This document shows, piece after piece, positions 50,343 through 59,503 of a stretch of 64,000 bases of DNA. This DNA is from an uncultured bacterium (lineage in GTDB: Bacteria; Cyanobacteriota; Vampirovibrionia; Gastranaerophilales; Gastranaerophilaceae), in the NCBI GenBank assembly GCA_949292175.1, contig CASEYJ010000016.1:62001-126000 (forward strand), read 5' to 3'. The notes below the pieces were generated by a model. The model saw nothing but the letters and a program-made list of their open reading frames with translations. It made no database searches and was not told the DNA's origin. The translations under genes were made by a program, and so were the position numbers. Position 1 is the stretch's first letter. Every line of letters begins with the position of its first letter.

Positions 50343-51275
50343 ATGACGAATTTAAAAGATATCAAGAACAGAATACAGAGTGTACAAAGTACTAAGAAAA
50401 TAACCCGTGCGATGAAGATGGTTGCTGCTGCTAAGGTAAAAAAAGCTGAAAATACCGTAAAAGCATCTCGACCTTTTACGCAGAATTTGAATGATATGTT
50501 CAGAAAATTGTTGCATTCTGTGGGTGATTATAGTGCTGCGTCACTTAAGATTAAGTCACCTGTTGATAATTATCCTGAGCTTTTGAAGGTTCGTGAAGTC
50601 AAAAGTGTAGGTTTGCTTGTAAATTCGTCAAATAAGGGCCTTGCAGGTGCTTACAATGCCAATGTTGTAAGAAGAACCATTAAAAAAATTGAAGAATATT
50701 CTGAACAAGGAATTAAAACTTATCTTTTCATTATTGGTCAAAAAGGTATTTCTGCTCTTAAACGTAAAGTCAAGGGTTATGATTGTGAAATAGTTAAAAC
50801 ATATTTAAGTGTTGCAGCTAATCCTTCTGGAGAAGGAGCAAAGCTTGTTACTGAAGATTTAGCTGAATATTTTGTAACCGGCAAGATTGACAAGATTGAA
50901 ATTATAACTACAAGATTTAAGAATATGATGAGTTATTTTGTTGAGTCTTGGGAAGTTTTGCCGTTAAATGAATTTTCAGATGAGCAAAGTAAACATAGTG
51001 ATAATGTAATTGACCCGTTGATGGAATTTGAGCCTGATAAACATCATATATTACAGAAAATTGTTCCTATGTATATTACAAATATAATTTATCAGTCATT
51101 GTTGGAAGCTCAGGCTAGTGAGTTGGCGTCAAGAATGACGGCAATGTCAGCTGCAACTAATAACGCAGAAGAAATGATTAAAACGTTGTCTGTTGAGTAT
51201 AACAAGACTCGTCAGGCTGCGATTACTCAAGAAATTGTGGAAGTCGTTAGTGGTGCGAATGCTCAGATGGGCTAA
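50343..51275 (+). CDS. atpC: F-type ATP synthase subunit gamma
   Basis: 310 residues. Central shaft: N-terminal DIKNRIQSVQSTKKITRAMKMVAAAK and C-terminal ASELASRMTAMSAATNNAEEMI are typical. Between ESWEVLPL and the C-terminal helix there is only a short linker, so the roughly 30-40-residue regulatory insert of photosynthetic cyanobacterial gamma is absent. Extra length lies earlier, near residues 70-85. Last gene of the operon; no clear terminator before the convergent cca. The symbol follows cyanobacterial use. Confidence 0.95.
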   Translation: MTNLKDIKNRIQSVQSTKKITRAMKMVAAAKVKKAENTVKASRPFTQNLNDMFRKLLHSVGDYSAASLKIKSPVDNYPELLKVREVKSVGLLVNSSNKGLAGAYNANVVRRTIKKIEEYSEQGIKTYLFIIGQKGISALKRKVKGYDCEIVKTYLSVAANPSGEGAKLVTEDLAEYFVTGKIDKIEIITTRFKNMMSYFVESWEVLPLNEFSDEQSKHSDNVIDPLMEFEPDKHHILQKIVPMYITNIIYQSLLEAQASELASRMTAMSAATNNAEEMIKTLSVEYNKTRQAAITQEIVEVVSGANAQMG

Positions 51276-51303
51276 GTTGTTTCTATAACTAAGAATATGT
51301 TCT

Positions 51304-52725
51304 TTATTTATAGTTTTTAATTAGTTGTATAGCTTCATCTTTTGTTGTTATATCACCGTTTAGTTGTGCTTCGTGAAGCGCATTAAGTATTTCGCCAAGT
51401 TTTGGTGAAGGTTTTATATTTAGTATTTGCATAACCTCATTCCCATCCAGAAGTTTTGGAAGAGGTTTTAGGGTTTCTGGTGATTCAAAGTAGTAATTCA
51501 TTAGCTTATCAAGAGCTGTGAGATTTGAGGCTACTATTTCATCCGTAATTAGTTCCCCTCTTGCTGACAGTCTGTCAGCTTTAGCCAATATTATATTATC
51601 TATAACGTTTTCATTAAGTTTTCGAATGTATCTGGTCATTGCTTTTTCATTTACATCAATGGATGTCATAAGTTGCGATGGATAGATATGGTTTCTAATC
51701 ATGTCAGATATATAGTTTATTTGTTTATTTGAAAAACAGAGATTTTTTAGTATTGGTTTTACAAGTTTTGAGCCAACATCATCGTGTTTTATAAATCTGT
51801 GTCTTCCTGTATCTTTATCAATTGTCCATGTTGAAAATTTCCCTATATCATGCAAAAATCCTGCAAGTTTTAGGTGCGCTAGTCTTGAAAAACCTCCGAA
51901 ATCAACTTTATCAAGATGTTGTTTTACTCTATCATTGGCTTCTTCATATAATATTTGTATTTGATTAACCGTTTCAATGCTGTGATGAAGTAAGTCTAAG
52001 TGGTGATGAGTATTTGGAGGAACCTGTTTGAGTTCTTTAATAACAGGGAATATTTCTTCAAGCAACCAAGTTTTATTCATATTCAATAAAGCTTTAGAGG
52101 TGTAATTACCGCTAAAAAGCTTCATTAGCTCATAGTTAATTCTTTCTTTTGCAGGTTTATTGATTAGATCTGAGTATTTGCATATTGCATTAATGGTTTC
52201 AGGTGTTAGTTCAAAGTTTAAAATGGCTTGAAATCTGTAAACTCGAAGCAATCTTAGCGGATCATCAACAAAATTTATTTCTTTTATGTGATTAAGAGTT
52301 TTATTTTGAATATCAGTCGTTCCGCCAAATAAATCAAGAACTTCTCCGGTGTGAATATTTATTGCAATCGCATTGATAGTAAGGTCACGTCTTTGTAAGT
52401 CTTTTTCAATTGAATCTTCAATTGGATTAGTTATATCTATCATACTTTGGTTATTAGTATCTTCTTTTTCGTGAAGGACAATCCTGTAAATCTTGTTTTC
52501 TTCATCAAGAGGAATATATGCAGAATCAAACGTTTCGTGCAATTTTAACGCACAATCTTTTGCCTCCATGTTTGTTACGATAATATCTCTGTCATAGCTT
52601 TTTACTCCCATATAAAAATCTCTGACAGTACCTCCAACGATGTAAATTTCATTATTTGGAAAGACTTCAGCTATTTTTGCAATTATTTTGTCAGTCTTAA
52701 TTTGATTTAGAATTGTTGTATTCAT
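51304..52725 (-). CDS. cca: CCA tRNA nucleotidyltransferase with HD domain
   Basis: 473 residues. Class II nucleotidyltransferase head with GGTVRDFYMG and DRDIIV (metal Asp pair), the RDLTINAIAI motif and DPLRLLRVYRFQA, then an HD phosphohydrolase-type domain (LKLAGFLHDIGK). It builds or repairs the 3' CCA of tRNAs. Both tRNA genes in this window already encode CCA, so repair would be the role for those. Its start overlaps the end of rsmE by 29 nt. Confidence 0.93.
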   Translation of the reverse strand: MNTTILNQIKTDKIIAKIAEVFPNNEIYIVGGTVRDFYMGVKSYDRDIIVTNMEAKDCALKLHETFDSAYIPLDEENKIYRIVLHEKEDTNNQSMIDITNPIEDSIEKDLQRRDLTINAIAINIHTGEVLDLFGGTTDIQNKTLNHIKEINFVDDPLRLLRVYRFQAILNFELTPETINAICKYSDLINKPAKERINYELMKLFSGNYTSKALLNMNKTWLLEEIFPVIKELKQVPPNTHHHLDLLHHSIETVNQIQILYEEANDRVKQHLDKVDFGGFSRLAHLKLAGFLHDIGKFSTWTIDKDTGRHRFIKHDDVGSKLVKPILKNLCFSNKQINYISDMIRNHIYPSQLMTSIDVNEKAMTRYIRKLNENVIDNIILAKADRLSARGELITDEIVASNLTALDKLMNYYFESPETLKPLPKLLDGNEVMQILNIKPSPKLGEILNALHEAQLNGDITTKDEAIQLIKNYK

Positions 52726-53446
52726 AATTAATGTTTCCTAATGCCACAATAACAGCAGTTTCTGCCTTTAAAATCAAATCTCCAAGCGTAAGCATTGGGA
52801 TAGAGTTCGTTTTGAAATATTCAAACTCTCTATCTGAAAACCCTCCTTCAGGTCCAATTATTACAAGAATGTTGGAGTTTTTGAATAAATTATTATGTTC
52901 TTCTGCAAATTCTCTCAGTGTTTTTTGTGATAATCTTTCGCAAAAAGCAATTACGTAATCAAAAGTTCTACTATGGAGTAGATCTTTTAACGTTGTAAGT
53001 TCATAGCAGGTTGGAATATCTGCTCGCTCACATTGTTTTGCTGCCTCTTGCATAATTTTTTGCCATTTTGCTATTTTTTTCTCAATAACTTCTCTTTTTA
53101 CTGCACAATTGTCTGTAAAAATAGGAAAAACTCCAGCAGCACCGAGTTCAGTTGCTTTTTCTATAATTGTAGCCTGAGCATCACTTCTGAGTGGACTTTG
53201 TGCCAAATACAGGTTGAAATTTAGTTTCCTCTTTGATTTGTAATCTTGTTCAATATGGGCATATATTGTATCATTAGTGATTTTTTCAATAATAGTTTCA
53301 TATTGAATTTGATTTTCATCAATAAGAAGAAGCTTTTCCCCTGTTTTTGCCCTTAGAGCACGTGCGATGTGTTTATATATATCCGGGTCGTTAATACTTA
53401 TTGTGTCACCATCTCTTTGTGCTGAATTTATAAAAAAATGTGGCAT
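52697..53446 (-). CDS. rsmE: 16S rRNA m3U1498 methyltransferase
   Basis: 249 residues. SPOUT methyltransferase with an N-terminal PUA-like domain (HIARALRAKTGEKLLLIDE), the central EKATELGAAGVFPIFTDNCAVK and the C-terminal knot VIIGPEGGFSDREFEYF plus LGDLILKAETAVIVALG. AAAGGAG precedes the ATG. Cotranscribed with cca. Confidence 0.95.
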   Translation of the reverse strand: MPHFFINSAQRDGDTISINDPDIYKHIARALRAKTGEKLLLIDENQIQYETIIEKITNDTIYAHIEQDYKSKRKLNFNLYLAQSPLRSDAQATIIEKATELGAAGVFPIFTDNCAVKREVIEKKIAKWQKIMQEAAKQCERADIPTCYELTTLKDLLHSRTFDYVIAFCERLSQKTLREFAEEHNNLFKNSNILVIIGPEGGFSDREFEYFKTNSIPMLTLGDLILKAETAVIVALGNINYEYNNSKSN

Positions 53447-53812
53447 TATTTCTCCTTTAATTACAAAAATTATAGCATGTAAATCTCTTTAAAGCATGCT
53501 TACTTCCTCAATTTTGTATATACAGAATACATATTATCTTCTTTTTTACGTAAAATCGTTACAAATATTTACAAAATTCTAAGAGCCTTATTTTACAAGT
53601 TTTTTTATTGTATGTCCGTTATAACGTCTAGAAATTGTCTTAAAATTGCAGATATTTTTAAAAAACTCGTATATTTATAAAAATAATTGAAAATCAATCT
53701 TAATATTCCCTTTACATTTAGTGTAAAAAGCGCAATTTTTATTTTGCAGGACTTTTAATATAAGTGTGGTGTTGTTATAATCAGATTGTGTTCTTAGAAA
53801 AAATTTGACAAT
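53447..53812. other. 366-bp AT-rich intergenic region
   Basis: No gene seen. It holds an HLR1-like box at 53558-53575 and a TATAAT at 53776-53781 that probably drives the plus-strand gene at 53813 with a leader of about 25 nt. No Shine-Dalgarno is evident before that ATG. The remainder is AT-rich and unstructured as far as I can see. Confidence 0.6.
53558..53575 (+). promoter_or_regulatory. HLR1-like (RpaB-type) tandem box
   Basis: GTTACAAA, TA, TTTACAAA: a full match to the cyanobacterial HLR1 consensus, two (G/T)TTACA(T/A)(T/A) 8-mers in direct repeat with a 2-nt gap. It is about 200 bp upstream of the best -10, which is far for direct control, so another promoter nearer to it may exist. 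Confidence 0.4.
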
Positions 53813-55624
53813 ATGATACAAAAAGTTAGTAGTGTAGACAAAAAACAATATACCCCAAATTATACTAGGGATGAAAATAAAAAGCAGAATCCAAGCTTTA
53901 CCGGCGTGGCAGATTTGTTAATACGCGGAATGCAAAGATGCGAAGCTGAACCAATGGTGAACGTTACTGTATTGGATTTATCTACTGCAATCATTCCTCG
54001 TTCGATTATTGAAACTGTTGCCGGTTCTCATAAAAAAGATGAAAACGGTAATCCTATATTGGATGAAAATGGTAAACCTCAGAGAAAATTTAACCTGTTA
54101 GCAGGTTTCGAAGCTTTCAGAAGAGAAAGTTCAGGATTATTTATTAACTGTATTCTTCCTGGAGCTTTTGTTATGGGAATTGCTTCTTTATTGAACGGAA
54201 GCATAATGGGTAAGAAATCTAATCTCATAAAGAACTGGGCTGATAGCGCTACTTTAGAAAAGATTAACGAGTTTTATAAAGGTACAGGAACTGAAAATTA
54301 TTCGCAAATGTTGAAGAATATGTTCCTTGATCTAAATGGCGCAGATGGTAAGGTATTCAATAAGTCATTTGCTGATATGTATCATGCGGATCCTGCTGCG
54401 TATGATAAATTGTTTGATAACTTAGCAAATCTTGCTGATGCTGAAAAGCTTGATAAAAAAGCATTAAAGGCAGCTGTATCTAATATCGTTGAAAAAACTC
54501 GTATTTCTGAAAATATTTCATTTATATCAAATAATCCTAAGAAAGCATTTTTTGGCAACTCATTTGACTCATTGTTCAGTAATACAGTAGAAATTTTACA
54601 CGATGCAAAAAATGCTGGAATTAATACAGCAGAAGATTTTGCCGGTTATATTAAACAAGCTAAGAAGCTTGTTAAATATAAGAGTTTAATTGGTTTGTTT
54701 GGGGTAACTATCCCTCTTGCCTTAGCTGCACAGCCAATTAACCGTTGGATTACGCACAAATCTGCCGGTGGTAAAAAAGGTGCACCATTATATAATGATA
54801 ATGAAGAACGTGTTTTATCTTCTGAAGATAAAAAGAAATTATTGAAACAAAAATTTGTTTCAATTGGTTCTATGCTTGGCTTGTCTTGGCTTTCTATGAT
54901 GAAATTACCAAACTTGCATATGCTTGAATTTAAAAAATTCTTCCCTTCTATGGATCAAGCTAGAATCGTATCAACTGCTACATTCGCAAGCCGTATGGGT
55001 GCTTCTGAAGACTTCAACGACTTAAGAGAATCTACTGTAAGAGATTTAGCTACATTCTCAAGTTTTTACTTCTTGGGTGATTATGCTGCAAAAGGTATTG
55101 CAAGTTTCTTAGAGTTTAGAAATAAAAAACAAATTGAAAAAGCTTTGAAGGCTGGTAAGCAAGCCCCAGAAGAAATAAAATTAATAAACGATTTACAACC
55201 ATTAAAGCAAGGTGCTAATGCTCTTGAAAAATTCTGGCATTGGACTAAGCACACTGCTTTGAAATCAACCAGTGAATTAACTTCAAAACATGCAGAAAAT
55301 CTTCGTACTGTATGTCAGTTGGGTAACTTAACATTCTCATTGTTATCACTAGGTTTGTTTATCCCGTTGATTAATAGAATCCAAACGAATAAGAATGAGC
55401 AGGCAAGAAAAGCATCGCTTGCTAAAAATGCGCAAGCTGCAACAGCATCTGGAGCCGCGGGTACCAACGGTACCGGCTCAACCAAAGTTGCATCAGCAGC
55501 TTCTACCGGTGCTGGGTCTACAACGGCAACCACTATGACCGGTGCGGCCACCAATCAAACGGATCCCGCGCTTTTGCCGATAGACAAAAACAAAACAGCA
55601 TTTGGAGCATTTTTTAATTCGTAA
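53813..55624 (+). CDS. Large lineage-specific membrane-associated protein, paralogue 1
   Basis: 603 residues, not recognised. The N-terminal PSFTG motif (about 27-31) precedes a conserved LSTAIIPRSIIETVAG segment and FEAFRRESSG. Several hydrophobic stretches lie at about 110-125, 285-305 and 345-360. The segment ASRMGASEDFNDLRESTVRDL and QPINRWITHKSAGGKKGAP match the next gene. The tail is Ala/Thr/Gly-rich low complexity (TNGTGSTKVASAASTGAGST). No classical signal peptide. Transcribed with the downstream paralogue (12-nt gap). The role is unknown. Confidence 0.78.
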   Translation: MIQKVSSVDKKQYTPNYTRDENKKQNPSFTGVADLLIRGMQRCEAEPMVNVTVLDLSTAIIPRSIIETVAGSHKKDENGNPILDENGKPQRKFNLLAGFEAFRRESSGLFINCILPGAFVMGIASLLNGSIMGKKSNLIKNWADSATLEKINEFYKGTGTENYSQMLKNMFLDLNGADGKVFNKSFADMYHADPAAYDKLFDNLANLADAEKLDKKALKAAVSNIVEKTRISENISFISNNPKKAFFGNSFDSLFSNTVEILHDAKNAGINTAEDFAGYIKQAKKLVKYKSLIGLFGVTIPLALAAQPINRWITHKSAGGKKGAPLYNDNEERVLSSEDKKKLLKQKFVSIGSMLGLSWLSMMKLPNLHMLEFKKFFPSMDQARIVSTATFASRMGASEDFNDLRESTVRDLATFSSFYFLGDYAAKGIASFLEFRNKKQIEKALKAGKQAPEEIKLINDLQPLKQGANALEKFWHWTKHTALKSTSELTSKHAENLRTVCQLGNLTFSLLSLGLFIPLINRIQTNKNEQARKASLAKNAQAATASGAAGTNGTGSTKVASAASTGAGSTTATTMTGAATNQTDPALLPIDKNKTAFGAFFNS

Positions 55625-55636
55625 AGGAAAATAATT

Positions 55637-57556
55637 ATGGAAATAAAACTTTTAACCCCACAAAACAGACAACACAGACAGCAATTTAAAAATAACAATA
55701 ATTTGATGAATCTCAAAGAAGGTCAAGGTGTAAATGCCCCTTCATTTAAAGGTGCTGGTGCTTTGATGACTGCTCCTGCAGTATTTTTAAGGTTCTTAGA
55801 TACAAACCAAGCTTGGGGTGCTAACCTTGTTGACGTTGGTTCTATGGTTATTCCAAGAACTTGGTATGATACTAAAAACAGAGGTATTGCAACTGGTTTA
55901 GAAACTGGTAGAAGAGAATCTACCGGTACATTCAACCATGCAATGGTTGGTGTATATGGTACTGTTGCAGGTGCTGCTCTTGCTATGGGGCTTAATAGGG
56001 CTTATAATTTCAAAGCTCACAAGATTTTTGCTAATAATGATACATTGAATGTATTGAGTGATTATTGGTATAAGGCTTTAAAATCCGGTTCTGAAGATCC
56101 TTTGCGTGAATATTTGAATAATGTTGTGTCTAATATGAAGCTGTACAATCCGGCTAGACAAGATGCTGTTGACGGTATGGTTGATATTAAAGATGCAAAG
56201 ACTGCTGTTGTTGATAAGTTGTATGACTTAATCAAAAATGGTAAGAACGAAATAATTAAAAAAGATGATGTAAATTATATTAGAGCATTAATTACCGCTG
56301 ACACAGGTGCTGAAAGAAGTGTATCTGTTAACGGTTTCTACAAAGGTCAACCTGCTCAGGCGGATAATGTTCTTTCTACATTAATCGAAAATATTCATAA
56401 CGTTACTAAAGCATTTAATAAACCGGAATCTATCAATAGCTTCAAGAAGGCTGCTTCAGCAGAATCTGTTGAATTGCTAAAGTCATTGAAAAAACTGAAT
56501 GTTGGAAGATCTGTTGCAGGTCTTGGTTTTGCCTCATTATTTGGTATGTCAGTTCAACCAATGAATATGTATTTGACTAAGAAAAATACTGGTTGTGACG
56601 GTTTCCCTGGGGTTCCTGGTCGTAAAAGAGATAAGTCTGCAAGATTCCTTGCTTTAAAATCAGCAATTGCTGTATTGTTTAGTGCTGGTGCTATTTCAAC
56701 AATTATGATTGGTGACAAAAAATCAGCTATTAAAGAAGCTGGTAAAGTGCTTACAAAATCTGAAAAATTAAAAGCTTTTGGTGAAAGATTCCTTGCTAAG
56801 ATTCAGTTCAAGGGTATGATGCCTACGATTAACCAGTTGAAGTTTGTTTACGGTATGACAATTATGTCAAGATTGATGTGTGCAAGAGATGAAAATGAAC
56901 TTCGTGAATCTGCTGTTAAAGATTCATTAGGTTTCTTGAACTTGTTAATTCTTGGTAGCCTTGTTACTAAGGGTGTCACTAGATTACTTAATAAGGATCT
57001 TATAAATCTTACCGAAAATTCAGGTAAGGGTATTATTAACTGGATGAAGAATTCTTCTGTTAAGTCTAGAGATGAAGTAATACTTGAAACTTTGAAGAAA
57101 CATGGAATTGATGTTGTTAAAGATGGTAAGGCATTGTCTTACGGTAAGTTATTAGAAGCTGCTAAACAGCTTCCAAAAGAAGTTAAGGGTAAATTAAACG
57201 GAAAACTTGCAGTATTGAATATTGCTCAAATTGTAGGTTACTTATACTCTGGCATATTCCTCGGCTACTACTTACCTAAGATTAACGATAAAATGTCTAA
57301 GGCAAACGAAGAAAAAAGAATTGCAAAAGTTGCAAAAGCTGAAGGTAAAACGGTAGAACAAGTTAAGGCTGAGATGGCTGCCGAAATAAAGAGGATGGAA
57401 GCTGAAGCTGCTCAAAAAGCAGGCAAAGTTGACAAAAATAAGCAGGCTCCTGTTCAGGATACAACTCCAGTTGAAAACGCTGATACGACAGATGCTTCAA
57501 ATGCTCTTTTAATGGGACAGAACAAATCTTTCTTAGATAAGCATATGGTAGCTTAA
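55637..57556 (+). CDS. Large lineage-specific membrane-associated protein, paralogue 2
   Basis: 639 residues, not recognised. Homologous to the upstream gene: N-terminal PSFKG (about 36-40), SMVIPRTWYDTKNRG and LETGRRESTG, then VQPMNMYLTKKNTGCDGFPG and MSRLMCARDENELRESAVKD. Hydrophobic segments at about 100-115, 295-315, 350-365 and 435-450. The C-terminus is a Lys/Glu/Ala coiled coil with a variable tail. AAAGGAAA lies upstream. The pair looks like a tandem duplication that has diverged. Confidence 0.78.
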   Translation: MEIKLLTPQNRQHRQQFKNNNNLMNLKEGQGVNAPSFKGAGALMTAPAVFLRFLDTNQAWGANLVDVGSMVIPRTWYDTKNRGIATGLETGRRESTGTFNHAMVGVYGTVAGAALAMGLNRAYNFKAHKIFANNDTLNVLSDYWYKALKSGSEDPLREYLNNVVSNMKLYNPARQDAVDGMVDIKDAKTAVVDKLYDLIKNGKNEIIKKDDVNYIRALITADTGAERSVSVNGFYKGQPAQADNVLSTLIENIHNVTKAFNKPESINSFKKAASAESVELLKSLKKLNVGRSVAGLGFASLFGMSVQPMNMYLTKKNTGCDGFPGVPGRKRDKSARFLALKSAIAVLFSAGAISTIMIGDKKSAIKEAGKVLTKSEKLKAFGERFLAKIQFKGMMPTINQLKFVYGMTIMSRLMCARDENELRESAVKDSLGFLNLLILGSLVTKGVTRLLNKDLINLTENSGKGIINWMKNSSVKSRDEVILETLKKHGIDVVKDGKALSYGKLLEAAKQLPKEVKGKLNGKLAVLNIAQIVGYLYSGIFLGYYLPKINDKMSKANEEKRIAKVAKAEGKTVEQVKAEMAAEIKRMEAEAAQKAGKVDKNKQAPVQDTTPVENADTTDASNALLMGQNKSFLDKHMVA

Positions 57557-57594
57557 CCGCGAAATACCTATTAAACCTGTCGGATATAATTCTA

Positions 57595-59463
57595 TTAGTT
57601 AATTATTTTCCCATCAAAAAGATCAATAATCATATTTACTTGATCAGAGTTACTTGCTGCAACAGAAGATTTTGGTTTTTGGACTTTTATTTCTTCTTTT
57701 GCTTCGGTAATTTCTTCCTCAGTTACCGCAGGCGCAGTGTTTTTAGGTGGTTCAGGTGTTAATTGCCTGGGCTTTGGCTGTGGGGCACTGCTGGGTTTTA
57801 CCACCTCGTCTCCTGCTTGCGGAAGTCTTATTATTATATTTGAATCAGCTTGATTAAACAGTAGATTTACGGCTTCTGTCAAAATTGTCTTTTTATTACC
57901 TGATACAAACTGATTAAGCAAAAGTTCATTTTTGATGGTTAAAACTACTTCTTCAGCTTCAATTTTAATAGGGTTTGCCCATTGTTTTAAAAGCGCACGT
58001 GTTGGAGCTGATTTTATATTGTTAAGTAATTGTCCCCATAAGACGGCAATATCATTACTTGCTGCAGGTTTTGACATTGGAACTGGTGAAAAATCTTCAG
58101 AGTCTGAATTTGTTTGATGTTCAACTGCTTGAGGCTCTTCAACCGGTTTTGAAATCTTTTCTTCACTTTGAACCTGTGTTTCAACTGGTCTTTGAGGTGT
58201 TGAAGATTGTTTAGAAATATTTTCTTCAAGTTGTTCTTTTATTTTGTGAATAGTTGAAACAGGTGTTGGCGGAGTTTTATATTGTTGCGGTGCAACGGAG
58301 ATATTTCCACCTTCAAGTTTTGTTATTCTGTTTTGAAGTTCAAGTAAAGTTGTATTTTCTGTAAGGTTTGACAAATCAATTACGCCAACTTCAAGCCATA
58401 GACGAGGATTATTTGTTGTTTTAACTTCTTTTATGTAACTTGCGGTTTTGTCGATTAAAAATGTAATTTGGTGTGTTTCAAGTTGTTCGCACAACTTCTT
58501 AAGTTCTTGAACTTGAGCTTCATTTAGTTGCGTTAATTCAAAAACAGTTTCCGGCTTGCAATTTTTCACAATTAGCAAATTTTTGAAATAGTCCAGCAAA
58601 TTTGTTAGAATTTGAGTTGGTTCATTTCCTGAGTTATATATTTTTTCAAGGATTTCAATTGCTTCTTGCGGATTGGAATTCGTAATTGCTGTTGCAAGTG
58701 AATTAAGCTTGTCGAAGGAAATTCTGCCGAGCAAATTGTTTATATCATCGGTAGAAATAGCATTTTCTCCATCTAAGATGCTTAATTGGTCTAACAATGC
58801 TATACTGTCACGCATTCCGCCAGCCGAGTTTTTGGCAATCGTAAATAAAGCATCGTCTGTGATGTTAATTTTCTCTTCATTTGAGATGTATCTGAGATGT
58901 TTTACTATATCGTCTGTTGTAATCCTTCTAAAATCAAATCTTTGGCAGCGGCTTTTTATGGTGTCAAGGACTTTATGAACTTCAGTTGTAGCCAAGATAA
59001 AGATTACATTCTTAGGCGGTTCTTCGAGTGTTTTTAGAAGTGCGTTAAATGCTGTGTTTGAAAGCATATGGACTTCGTCAATTATATAGATTTTATACCT
59101 GCTGTTTACCGGCGCATACATTACTTTTTCTAGTATGTTTTGAGCGTCTTCGACTTTTCTGTTGCTCGCCGCATCGATTTCAATAACGTCCATCGGTACT
59201 GAATTGGTTATATCTACGCAGTTTTCGCAAACGCCACAAGGGTTAATCGTCGGACCTTCTTTGCAGTTTAGAGATTTAGCAAAAATTCTCGCAGTAGAAG
59301 TTTTTCCAGTCCCTCTAGGGCCTGTAAATAAATAAGCGTGAGAGATTCTATTCATCTCGATTGCATTTTTTAGTGCTTTTTTTATGTGTTCTTGCCCTAC
59401 TATTTGTTCTAATCTTTGTGGACGATATTTACGGTATAAAGGTATATATTTTTCATTCATCAT
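57595..59463 (-). CDS. dnaX: DNA polymerase III subunit gamma/tau
   Basis: 622 residues. Clamp-loader AAA+ ATPase: YRKYRPQRLEQIVGQEHI, Walker A FTGPRGTGKTSTARI, zinc site CGVCENC with an earlier Cys, IIDEVHMLSNTAFNALLKTLEEPP and TIKSRCQRFDFRRI. The C-terminal third is Pro/Gln/Lys-rich with a tau-like domain near 490-560. A TATAAT (59475-59470) ends 7 nt before the ATG at 59463, with no Shine-Dalgarno, so a leaderless mRNA is predicted. A second ATG follows directly. Confidence 0.96.
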   Translation of the reverse strand: MMNEKYIPLYRKYRPQRLEQIVGQEHIKKALKNAIEMNRISHAYLFTGPRGTGKTSTARIFAKSLNCKEGPTINPCGVCENCVDITNSVPMDVIEIDAASNRKVEDAQNILEKVMYAPVNSRYKIYIIDEVHMLSNTAFNALLKTLEEPPKNVIFILATTEVHKVLDTIKSRCQRFDFRRITTDDIVKHLRYISNEEKINITDDALFTIAKNSAGGMRDSIALLDQLSILDGENAISTDDINNLLGRISFDKLNSLATAITNSNPQEAIEILEKIYNSGNEPTQILTNLLDYFKNLLIVKNCKPETVFELTQLNEAQVQELKKLCEQLETHQITFLIDKTASYIKEVKTTNNPRLWLEVGVIDLSNLTENTTLLELQNRITKLEGGNISVAPQQYKTPPTPVSTIHKIKEQLEENISKQSSTPQRPVETQVQSEEKISKPVEEPQAVEHQTNSDSEDFSPVPMSKPAASNDIAVLWGQLLNNIKSAPTRALLKQWANPIKIEAEEVVLTIKNELLLNQFVSGNKKTILTEAVNLLFNQADSNIIIRLPQAGDEVVKPSSAPQPKPRQLTPEPPKNTAPAVTEEEITEAKEEIKVQKPKSSVAASNSDQVNMIIDLFDGKIIN

Positions 59464-59469
59464 AGTATT

Positions 59470-59475
59470 ATTATA
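59470..59475 (-). promoter_or_regulatory. -10 box seven nt before the dnaX start
   Basis: TATAAT on the minus strand, ending 7 nt before the start codon. No good -35 (TTGACA-like) is visible at 16-18 nt. Confidence 0.45.
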
Positions 59476-59503
59476 GCAGAAGAGAATTAAAAAAGGGAAA
59501 TTT

